Positions 1-9,274 of a stretch of 64,000 nt of DNA are shown here, in pieces (the first letter of the stretch is position 1; each line of letters begins with the position of its first letter). Below the pieces are notes generated by a model. It saw only the letters and a list, made by a program, of their open reading frames with translations, did no database searches and was not told the DNA's origin. The translations under genes and the position numbers were made by a program. Location of the stretch: assembly GCA_001655205.1 (NCBI GenBank), contig LPNZ01009878.1:1-64000 (forward strand), given 5' to 3'. The stretch is from Lenisia limosa. Lineage: Eukaryota > Breviatea.

Positions 1-19
1 TAACGTTTATACTCTGTAG

Positions 20-723
20 CACCACTCTCCGAGAAGGCCCTCAGAGTCGCCCCCAGCCTTCCAAGCCCATCAATCAACTAAGTCCCGCTCCTTCTCCCCC
101 AAGGTCGGCAACAATCCATGTTGTACTTTGATGTTTTATTGTTCAGTTTCTGAGTTGGAATATTGGACTTTTCATCCCCTCACCCCCCCCCCAGTCCTCC
201 CGTATTCCTCTTTCCTCCACCTTGAACATCGAGAGGCCGAATNNNNNNNNNNNNNNNNNNNNNNNNNNNNNNNNNNNNNNNNNNNNNNNNNNNNNNNNNN
301 NNNNNNNNNNNNNNNNNNNNNNNNNNNNNNNNNNNNNNNNNNNNNNNNNNNNNNNNNNNNNNNNNNNNNNNNNNATAATTCTTACTCGTAGACCGCCCTT
401 CGAATGACTTCGGCGCAGCATGAGCGCTCCATCCACCTCGCCACTGCCCCGCGTAGATCTTCAAGATCTCGAGCTAATAGCTCTGATCCCAATGTGGTGA
501 GAAATCGACAATTGATGCTGTCATGTAAAGGTATAACCCTGCAGGACGCCCTCACAGCCAGCGAATTGGAAAGCTTACTATCTGAGGCAACTTTAGAGGC
601 CCGGGACGCGGAGAAGGCGGGCAGACGGCCGGAAGCTGAACTTCTGGCGTATATCAATTCGTGGGGGGGGTGCCAGTTTTTGCTTGCTTTAAATTATATT
701 GTTGCACTCACGGTTTCAGTTTA
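20..723 (+). CDS. 3' part of an unrecognised Ser/Arg/Pro-rich protein, interrupted by a gap
   Basis: A coding-like exon follows a tag acceptor at 17-19 and ends at a gtcggc donor near 112; it reads as a basic Ser/Pro/His-rich stretch. A second open stretch starts near 404 after the 243-374 gap. It carries an Arg/Ser-rich segment, then a helical Glu/Ala/Leu-rich segment (residues such as TASELESLLSEATLEARDAE), and stops at TAA 721-723. A possible 34-nt intron starts at gtgaga after the NSSDPNV codons. The 5' end is outside the window, and the run of G at about 661-669 may be a sequencing problem near the C-terminus. No family is recognised. The opposite frame is also open, so strand assignment is tentative. 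Confidence 0.35.
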
Positions 724-1673
724 AAAAAGGCGCTTTATCGTCTTCGTTTGTAAACTAGGTAATGCTTAATTAGGTTTGTGTATTGTACCAATGTATTATA
801 TGTATGAAAACTCTTGAAAACAGTGTCGCCCTTGGGTAACAAGCATGGCTAGAATATTCGATTTTGGGATTGGAAGCTATGGGCAAGCCCAGGCAAATGT
901 GCAACCCAAATGCTCTATTTACACACAGGAAGATAAAAAACAATCCTTCTCCCACCACAGTCCTTCCACAATCTTCAAAAAAATGTCAAACGAAAGTGAA
1001 ACATACCTAGCGCAAGATCTTATGTAGCGGAGGATCTATTACCCCGCGAACGTTCCGGAAACCCCCCCCCCCTCAAGCTTTTTCGCGTTTTGCTTTTTTT
1101 CAGTTTTTTGTGCACCCGCTTACCCACCCCTCTCCTCCTCTCCTCCTCTAACTTCCAGACCCCCCGAGACCTGCCCANNNNNNNNNNNNNNNNNNNNNNN
1201 NNNNNNNNNNNNNNNNNNNNNNNNNNNNNNNNNNNATTCTCTCTCTCCTCTCCTCTTCTCCTCTCTCCAAAAAACTACTGCAGCCGACTGTAGCAGATCA
1301 ACTACTGTAGATACAGGGGGCCGCAACTTGCTTTCCCGCTCTCTCTCGCAGCTCAAACCGCTTTCAAGGTTGCCTGGAGGGTTGCGATTTTGAAAATTTG
1401 GTATAGTGGGATTATTGGTTGTTGCAAGATTCGTGAAGGATTGTTCCTATGCTTATTTGTGAATATAGTTAGATCAGCCTGGTAGTTTAGCAGCGATTAA
1501 GAACCTTGTAAGAGTTCATTGCTTGGATGTTTTGATGCTTGTTACTATTAACTTTTTTTTTTTTTGAGGTGTTCTTTCATGACCAATTTTACATTCACAT
1601 ACCTCAATCACCCCTCCACAAGAGGATATGTTCACGTTTTGTTGCTCCTTATTTGACTACTATATGGATACTG
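724..1673. other. Intergenic stretch upstream of IPK1
   Basis: No convincing coding exon is seen. The stretch holds a poly-C tract near 1062-1073, pyrimidine-rich CT repeats on both sides of the 1178-1235 gap, and a T-run near 1551-1565. It probably contains the 3' UTR of the preceding gene and the promoter and 5' UTR of the IPK1-like gene. Confidence 0.5.
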
Positions 1674-3174
1674 ATGAACCAGATGGCAATACCGTGGGAA
1701 AGTCTCAAGAAATGTCGGCTCATTGGCGAAGGTGGACAACACTCGGCTTTTGAGGTAGGCTGCAAATTCTGAAACATTGAATTGTCTGGGTATTTTAAGA
1801 AATCAACTCTCAAGATTACTTTTCCCAGTTAGGTGACAAAGTGCTACTGGTAGTTAGACGTTCATTGAGTGGGTGTTCCTCACTTTTCTACATTCAACTT
1901 ATCAAAGACCATTGTTATGAGTTTGACAGCCTAGTAACGCTATCGCAAACGGATGTTGAGGAGTTCTACCGTGGAATGGCGATGCTGCTCCCTGGGTTCT
2001 GTGACCCTGACGTTGTGCGTGTTTCATTGTTATTGCCTGACGGATTAGAGGGTCTTGTCCCTTGAGCAGAAATGGCTGAATTATTTGGAAGAGAAGGCGC
2101 AGCCAAGAATGCACAAGTCCTCTCAGCAAAGGGATATTTCTGGTGGGTCCAGGAATGGACGGTTTCAATTTGTTCTGAGTAGCGTTACGATTTAGGGTCG
2201 CCCTTACAGATCCTCATGCAGAACGCCTATCATAACGCCGACGTTGTGGTTGAGTTGAAGGTGAGCAACTGCATGCACGGAAATAGGGGCGGGGAGTTGG
2301 TTGGCAAAATTAGGTCATTACTCACACACGTCAGCCGAAATGGGCAGTCAATGATGCGGACTTTCCGTCCAACACCTGTCGCAACTGCCGCAAAATGAAT
2401 ACCCGACAGGAGAGTGCTCCTTGCTTGAGTGCTCTCTTCTGTGGAGGCGACAATTTACGGTTGGACTCTTGATAGAACGCTCAACACAAGACACCCAAGA
2501 TATTTACAGTTTAGAAATTGTCTCAGATCTCTTGCTGAGCAGAACTCCAAGTTTTTCAAAACCCACCGAGGCTCTGTATGGGGGAGATGCGACTTATCTC
2601 ATTGGTGCGTTATTGACACAGTAGGCCCGAGAACTGGGTGACGAGATACCGCGGGCCCTGGAGTCTTCAGGCCTGCTCTCCAAACTCAGGATGCTGCAGG
2701 AACTCAGTTGGCTGGCACATACTCTTTCATGCCAACTATACATATTAGAGCTTCTTAGTTTCAAATAGTTTACTCCAGCTCCGATCTCGATCCAGGCTAT
2801 TATTTCGTTTCAAGTTATTGCTGTAGCCAACATTCCCCGTGCCTCCCTTCCCGCTTGCGTCCCTGCGAATGGCGTCGACATTGCTCATTATAAAGAAGCC
2901 TTTGCCCTCATTCAAAACGGCTTGTCTCAAACCGCGATCGGCCCACTCACCCCCCTCTGTGTCAACCAGAGCCTCAAGGTTCAAAGGCTCCAACCCCTTC
3001 CGCAGACAAACGCTCATGTTGATCTCGCGATCTTTTCAATTGGACGAACTTTAAGAGATTTGAGTATCATCATTGGACTGAAGAAAAAGGAATCTGGGTG
3101 GTCATCCCATTTGGTGTGTATTGATATTGGTCCAAAGAATGTCACTAAGAAAATTGATTCCTGGCGGGTGTTTT
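1674..3174 (+). CDS. IPK1: Inositol-pentakisphosphate 2-kinase (IPK1 family)
   Basis: This enzyme phosphorylates Ins(1,3,4,5,6)P5 at the 2-position to make phytate (InsP6), which acts in mRNA export and signalling. Exon 1 starts MNQMAIPWESLKKCRLIGEG, with the nucleotide-binding GEGGQHSAF loop; exon 2 continues GDKVLLVVRR. Later exons give DVVVELK then PKWAVND, equivalent to the family's EIKPK catalytic motif, followed by a Cys/Arg-rich CRNCRKMNT segment as in other IPK1 proteins. The last exon has LRDLSIIIGL and VCIDIGPKNVTKKIDSW, matching the conserved C-terminal 'SIMI' and 'DLDLKP' strands. At least two introns are tiny (2015-2048, 34 nt; 2172-2209, 38 nt). The splicing between about 2450 and 2800 is unresolved because frames switch there. 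The ATG at 1674 is the one in frame with the GEGG loop. Confidence 0.8.
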
Positions 3175-3339
3175 GAATCCCTTTACGGTACTATTTTATT
3201 ATTTATTTCCTATTCCCAGTGTGCTGACATGAAACAACATCAATATAATCAAATCTTGATCCATATATTTAATAAACCGTCTTTTCTGAGGCACATCTTG
3301 AAGAGTGAGAGGAACAACAGATGATAACATACAGTATTC

Positions 3340-4265
3340 TAAAAAGCCAGTGCAACGGAAACTTCATTATTGAGACCGGCTATCTTGTCTTGTCGTTCCT
3401 TGATACGCTCTTCAATGCGCTTCACCTTAACGATAAAAACAAAAAGTCTTTCATCCCACCTCAGCTAGACACTCTTCCTTCTTCTGGGCAAGTCCTGCAA
3501 TATCTCGCTTAATATCAACTATCTTCTTTTCCTGAACGAGATGAACCAATTAAGATACAATATAAATAGCTACATATGACATTATTTGCATAATTAACTG
3601 AAGATGGTCATAATAAACTGAAGATTGTCTTGTTGCAGCATGGTGTGAAAATACCCAGAAAAGTAGCCCAGACTCACTGTCATTTGAACGACTTTGTTCT
3701 TCAACTTTGTAAGGTCCTAGGTTGTAATTTAAATGAGGTGAAACAAAATATAATAGATCCTTTTCCAACTCACGCTGATGGTACTTTTGAACTCATCCTA
3801 AGGAGTGAAAAAAGACAACGGAACTTAATTGCACAAGATCAAGTTGAATACTTACGTCTTTTTTGACCAGGCGGGACTGGTGTTTTGGTTCATATGCTGG
3901 AGCAAAAACAACAGTTGGCTATTGGGTGAGTGAATAACCATTCTACAATCGAAATTAAAAGAATCTTAAATGCAGTAGTGTGTTTAATGATAGTTTTATT
4001 TCAGTAAAAGAGGAACGTAACAACGATAGCAAAAAATGAATATTCAATTGTAATATCGTAAATAGGTTAAGAGACTAGTTCAGTTCATCGGATATTTTTT
4101 TCACAAAATAAAATTACAATTCCTCTTTTGAAATTTTGAGCCCCACCCTCCTCATCCCAGGTCAATTCCTAAACTAGGCTCTTTATGTTTCTTCAATATA
4201 CAATAGGGCTCAATGAAGGGTAGGTGTTCTGGGGTTTTCAAGCCCCAAACATAATCGTCTGACAT
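3340..4265 (-). CDS. Small unrecognised protein with C-terminal coiled coil
   Basis: A likely start at 4265 reads MSDDYVWGLKTPEHLPFIEP and continues for about 36 residues. Downstream exons (transcript order) read PTVVFAPAYEPKHQSRLVKK, DEFKSTIS, EKKIVDIKRDIAGLAQKKEE, and finally VKRIEERIKERQDKIAGLNN with a stop at 3340-3342. The last two exons have heptad-like hydrophobic spacing and are rich in Lys/Glu, so they should form a coiled coil. The joins, especially after the first exon, are not fully resolved. Total length would be about 130-150 residues. I do not recognise a family; small helical proteins like this are common among axonemal components, but that is only a guess. Confidence 0.45.
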
Positions 4266-4604
4266 GGTTGTCGTCCTCCTGACACTGCAATCCCGGTTCC
4301 CAAATATACCAGACTCGCAACCTCCATAATATTCATATGGAATAAGAAATGGGTATTGAAAGGTTTTCTCTCTCAGTCAACAAATAATCCATCCCTTACA
4401 CTTTCACACACGATAGACGATACTCCCACTTACCTAAAATATTAGAGGAATACGAGAAATTCAAAATAAATTACATATTTTGAGATAGTAATATGCTATC
4501 AGTGTACATAACCTCGAACAACTGTGAAATAAAAACAGTACATAAAGACTATTAGAAAAAAAAAGATTTCATATGAAACAATTATTATTTGATCAGTAGC
4601 TCCT
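4266..4604. other. Intergenic stretch, AT-rich
   Basis: No exon is seen. It lies between the 3' end of the next minus-strand gene and the start of the small coiled-coil gene, so it should hold that gene's promoter. It is AT-rich, with a run of A at about 4555-4564. Confidence 0.5.
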
Positions 4605-6790
4605 TCATAAAAACATTCCATTTTGCCCATTGCCCACACTCGAACTTAGTTTTTTGGAGACAGGCAAGCGGACCGTTGGGCGAATTGACGGTGACGGAGG
4701 ATCCGCCGGGAGATAGATACTGGGCACACTCGGAACATCTTGCTGGATCGCGTTAGAATGGTTCAACTTCGTTGTTGGAACATCTTGCTGGATTGCGTTA
4801 GAATGGTTCAACTTCGTTGTATCTTTGTGATATCACTTCGCTCAGAAAAAAACTTCACTTTTGTAAAACCCCAGTAATATCTATTGGTCAGATATCACCC
4901 ACAAACCTCTTTCACAGCAAACTGCTCCACATTCAGGGCAGCAGATGATACAGACGGTTTTTCAGGCATACTAAACAGTATGACATACACTGATAGACAT
5001 TACTTACATTAAGGCACTCGTTCTTATAGTTGTCTCCTCCTCCTCCTCCTCCTCATCTTCTTCTTCATCTTCAGTCTCACTATCATGAGCAACATGGACT
5101 CGCTGTTTCGAGCGGACAACCGATTGCTGTGGCTCTTCGGTTCGGTCAACAAACCACTTATCTATGGATACATCAGAAGTGGACACCAAAACAGAGCATT
5201 CTAGCCGTGAAGCGTACCAAATAAGTTCATGAGCTGATCCACACTTTCCTCTTTCATGTTCATTTGAACGTCAACCTGAAGTGATTACTGAAAGAACGGC
5301 CGCTGATACGAAAGAAGAGGGATTTGAAAACAGATGAACATGTTTTGCCTACATGGTGCAACAACTTCTCTCTAGAGATACAATCTAAAGTCGTCAAAAG
5401 GTCAATGATTCCAGTACAATAACCCCACATACTGACGGGGAAAAGCGCATCTCTGGTTGCAGTGTAGTACTGTCTCAAGTTATTATCTGTCAGCATGTAG
5501 AGGAGAGACACAATGGGGCTCTGAAAAGTTAATCCCCAACCAGGCAAAAGGCTCCACTTACAAGTTCATCCTTGACACATTTTGTCAGAATATCAGGCGA
5601 ACGCACCTGTATGGCCTACAAAATGACAACATCAGAACCACTCTTACTTGTAAAACTTCCCGTGACTCCTCATGGCTGCATTTGTAGACCAGAATATTGA
5701 CAAGGGGGAACTATGATGTAAGACTACACCAAGGCCGAGCCTACATGCGTGGATGTTTCATCAAGGAATATCTGCGACTTAATAACTTTGTCAAACAGAT
5801 CGTCATCAACTGAAGGTATAAATACAGTGTTTTATCAATCCTAGTCCAGACAATCAAGTCTGAGTACTACACCAACATGTGGATGATTTGCTGAACAAAA
5901 ATACCCGAAAATAAGGAATAGCATACCAGTAAGCATGAATTCGGCCACGTTCTGGAAGGGCTTTTCGAGATGGTGGGTATGCCGCCTTTGGCAGAGCAGC
6001 TGGAAAATGGCTGCCTGAGGCAAGGTGAGAATCAACAGACAGAAAAGTTAAATATACTGTAGTAATGCTAAATCATTCTTTCCTTTTGTTCCATCCTAAG
6101 TGAGAATACCGATGTTTAATAACCCACCACAAGAATAGGGCTCTCACGGGCAACTTCTTTGAAGAAGTCACTGTCAACAGAATAGAACTATAAAATTGAA
6201 CAGAGAAATTTTAGGAGTTATTGGCGTCAACCTAAAGACCCATACTTTCTTGATGATGGACTTCTCTTTTGAACTGGTTGCGTTGTATGTGACCTGGTCA
6301 GAGTTTGGAAGCGTTCTTCTTGGGTCTTTCTGCCAGTTCTGGATACGCTCCCACCTTGCAAGTCAAAGGGGATAAACAATCTGGTTGTGCCCCTGTGTGG
6401 CAATTGGGATCCAAAATTTCTCAATAAAACTCACGATGCTTCCAGGCAACTGCCAAAGGGAAAGGTATAAGATGATAGAGATGGGTGCATAAAGGAGGGG
6501 AAAGAAAACAAGTCATTATCCTTGCCTACGCTGAGCGAACGGAAGACTTGTTTGCTGACATGCTTAAATATGCTGTAAAGACAGAGGTGTCCCAAAAGAG
6601 TTCTTGGTGAGATGTGGACGAAAGACTGGACGAGTGAAATACGCCAAAGCGCTTGATTGGAGTCGTTTCCACGTCAAATAACAGATTAATACGTATGCTA
6701 CTGATAGCCAAAGCCTTTGGCTCATGAAACGGTAATAAAGTCGAGAAAACCGATTGGCGACTATGCTTGATTTGGCCAAACCTCCATTCC
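4605..6790 (-). CDS. Unrecognised protein with helical repeats and an acidic tail
   Basis: A chain of exons runs down the minus strand. In order they read IFKHVSKQVFRSLS; WERIQNWQKDPRRTLPNSDQ followed by VTYNATSSKEKSIIKK; FYSVDSDFFKEVARESPILV; AAIFQLLCQRRHTHHLEKPF; DDDLFDKVIKSQIFLDETST; SPIVSLLYMLTDNNLRQYYT; DVQMNMKEESVDQLMNLF; and a long acidic exon with about 17 Asp/Glu in a short run, encoded by the GAG/GAA-type repeat at 5036-5075. The last exon (stop at 4605-4607) contains an exact in-frame duplication of 15 codons and a Pro/Ser-rich tail. The exon order suggests alpha-helical, HEAT-like packing followed by an acidic disordered region, loosely like phosphatase regulatory subunits, but no family is recognised. 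The first exon and start codon are uncertain, between about 6560 and 6790. Confidence 0.5.
4732..4821 (+). repeat. Two tandem 45-bp copies inside a coding exon
   Basis: Copy 1 is 4732-4776 and copy 2 is 4777-4821; they differ by one internal base and the last base. On the minus strand the unit encodes about 15 residues beginning LNHSNAIQQDVP, repeated twice in frame. Confidence 0.9.
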
Positions 6791-6989
6791 TTACCTTTAT
6801 TAAACTGGGAAATTTGTAGTATTTATTTATTTATTATTTAAAACAACAGAAAAGAAATTTTAGTTTTCGATTAGTTGTTGAGGTGGTATTGACGATGGAC
6901 CAATGATGGACTGAAAAAATGAATAGGGTGGGGCGGAACAGCTTCGGCTGCTTTTTTAATCAATGATTCAATCTCGAAATCTCGAAGTC

Positions 6990-7802
6990 CCTCTGGAGCC
7001 GTCCAGGCTCTCCAGGTCTTACTACTACTTTCTGTCTCTCGACGGTCGCTCGCGCCAAGGTAGCCTCTGGTTGGGCTAAGTGTTATTTCTGATAGGCTTC
7101 GGACTGACGCGTGATACAGTTCAGTTCAGCAAGAGTAAAGTCAACATTGTAAGGGGTAGATAAATAGAAACAACGAACCAACACAAATCTAAACCATAGT
7201 CGCATTTTTTGCGAAGTAGTACCACCAATAAGCGATGGCAACAAGAACTGCCAAGCCCTGGAGCCAGTAAGAAAGTGTACATCCCAATCACACCATCACA
7301 ACACTAAAAAGGTAAATATATTGGGTGGCTGGTTGCAGTTTTTTTTTTTTGGATGAATCGTTGTTCAGTCATTTAAACTATCCTCTAATGTTCGAAATTA
7401 GCTTTCACGCTTCTTACTATTTCAACAAGTTTGAAAGAGGAATAAGGAGAACAAGATCCAAAGTTCGATATTAACACTTGTCTCAGTCGTGTCTTTATAT
7501 CCATTTATTGCTGTCAGTTAACTTAAACTACATTCAGCAGATTAAACAACAAGGTGACCACATACCGAAGAGACGTATTCTGCTGACAAAAGAAGACCAG
7601 TCAAGATAACTGCGTTCCAAATGAAAAGCCGAAAATTCCCCGCAATAGCTACACTCAGCCTAAGAATGTGACATTCCGAGAAAATGGACTCTTCGCCGTT
7701 TATTCCTGGCACAAACCTCCATGTCATTCGGAAGCAGTCAGCACAGAAAAGAAGCATCGTAGAAACGATAAAAAGGATCCAAATTTGATTTGCCAGCTCC
7801 AT
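6990..7802 (-). CDS. Small multi-pass membrane protein, unrecognised
   Basis: The first exon starts at about 7802 with MELANQIWILFIVSTMLLFC, a membrane helix, and continues to a second hydrophobic segment (RLFIWNAVILTGLLLSAEY) before a gtatgt donor near 7574. A later exon near 7190-7245 reads GLAVLVAIAYWWYYFAKNAT, a third membrane helix, probably reached through a 33-34 nt intron. Further downstream, coding-like sequence at about 6990-7170 (TLARATVERQKVVVRPGEPG) may be the C-terminus or a separate gene. About 120 residues with three membrane passes are well supported; the 3' end is not. No family is recognised. Composition is ordinary for the window. Confidence 0.4.
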
Positions 7803-8175
7803 TTCAGAGAGATCCGCCTATGATGTTTGAGGAAAACTATTACAACTGTAGAAATGAGACTGAGACAAAGATTTGAGCCAAGCCAATCATATTATCGCCT
7901 TAGGTACAGTCAGTATGTATGATTGATTACATATTATCATCATGCCAATCATTACCAATTAAGGACTTCTATTGTTTCTTGGTATCGGAAAAATGATGGA
8001 TGCAAATTTGAATTGAAATAAGGAAACCCATTCAGTGAAGACGAGTAAACAACATAGAGTATCAATATTATAGAAATAATTGGATACGAAACAAGAAAAA
8101 TAATAAGATCTTTCACACAGTGAATCATTGTTCATTCTTGACTGCTCTTTTTATTAACATACTAATATGATATAT
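7803..8175. other. Intergenic stretch, AT-rich
   Basis: Nothing coding is seen between the membrane-protein gene and the secreted-peptide gene. It is AT-rich and should contain the promoter of the former and the 3' UTR of the latter, as both are on the minus strand. Confidence 0.5.
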
Positions 8176-8487
8176 TTATTGACGCGACAATTGGTTGACT
8201 TTCCACCACTTCTCTTCCTCTGTACATTTGTACAATCAAAATTAGACAGGCAGAGTCAAGAAAAACCAAGTTGGATCCAAAAAAATCACCTACCATATCA
8301 AACACATGTTCTTTGGTCATATCTGCATATCTAAAGAGTGAAGTGTCAGGAAATTCAGAATTTAAGCCTTTATGCTAAGTCCCTCATACTGCGTGAACCT
8401 TTCAAAATCCTCAGCCTCAAACTCGACATTAACCGCCGTACAGACAGCGATTAGGGACAAAAGGGTTGCAATCCTTGTTACCATCAT
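8176..8487 (-). CDS. Small secreted or luminal protein of about 60 residues
   Basis: Three exons join cleanly. Exon 1 starts at 8487 with MMVTRIATLLSLIAVCTAVN, a clear signal peptide, followed by an acidic aromatic segment (EFEAEDFERFTQ). A gtatga donor and ttag acceptor lead to YADMTKEHVFDMV, and a gtgatt donor and acag acceptor lead to EEEKWWKVNQLSRQ and a TAA stop at 8176-8178. Phases match at both junctions. The mature peptide would be about 42 residues, rich in Glu, Phe and Trp, with no cysteines. I know of no family with this pattern. It could also be a fragment of a longer gene with an unseen 3' exon. Confidence 0.5.
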
Positions 8488-9274
8488 CAAAGTGCTTATC
8501 TTCTGAATGTTTATTGCCAACCCTGTTAACACGCGTATAACTGGTGGGTACTGAAACCAAGACACAGACTCAGACAGATGCGACAAATTGGATAAAAAAT
8601 GATGTTCAAGAGATATGATGCAAATAATTATGTATCTGTAAAGAGACACCACCCCAACCCATATAACTCTGCGGCGTTTATACAAGGTTTTCAGGCAAAA
8701 AATTGTTGTTTTTTTTTATATTTTTTCAAGAGGAGGTATTTCGGTATTTTAGTGCTAGGAGTGGAAAAAAGAGAAGATAACGGACATATTTCACCGGATA
8801 TCTAGTCGTTTGATGGGCAAGTCCGAGGCCTATCTGGTTTTTCTTTGCCTTAGGCCGGTTTATTCCTAAGATATTGTGAAATATTTACTCTAACTTGCGA
8901 AAAAGATGGTCGGAAATACCATCCGCAATATGAATCGCACAAGAAGGTTGTTATTTCGAATGCTGTCATATCTTATACCTTAAGGCGTACAAACTCATTT
9001 GACCCACCGCCATCAAAAGCTATCAATACTGAGAGGTTGGGTGGCTCATATTTCGTTTTCCCTGTTGTTCTCTCTCGACTACATTAGTTTTTCACATTCA
9101 AGATACACATGTATGTGTTCCCATTTGATTGGACATATTACTTCGCACTCAAATATCATTAAAAATTAAAACGAAATGAAGGAAATAAAAAGTATTAATA
9201 GGAGTTCTTCCAACCCTGGTAGACATAGTATTATTATTGTTTACTCTTGGGTGGTGCCTTAATTCTTCTTTTGA
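8488..9274. other. Divergent intergenic region before the polycystin gene
   Basis: Nearly 790 bp without a supported exon. It separates divergent genes and should hold both promoters. The 8599-8805 plus-strand open frame has no protein-like composition and was not accepted. Confidence 0.5.

Noticed and set aside
5036-5075. Microsatellite as a regulatory element
   Set aside because: The tcc/tct repeats encode the Glu/Asp run of the gene on the minus strand.
8599-8805. Small plus-strand gene
   Set aside because: Low-complexity FFFLYFF-type translation, no splice context, and it lies in a divergent intergenic region.
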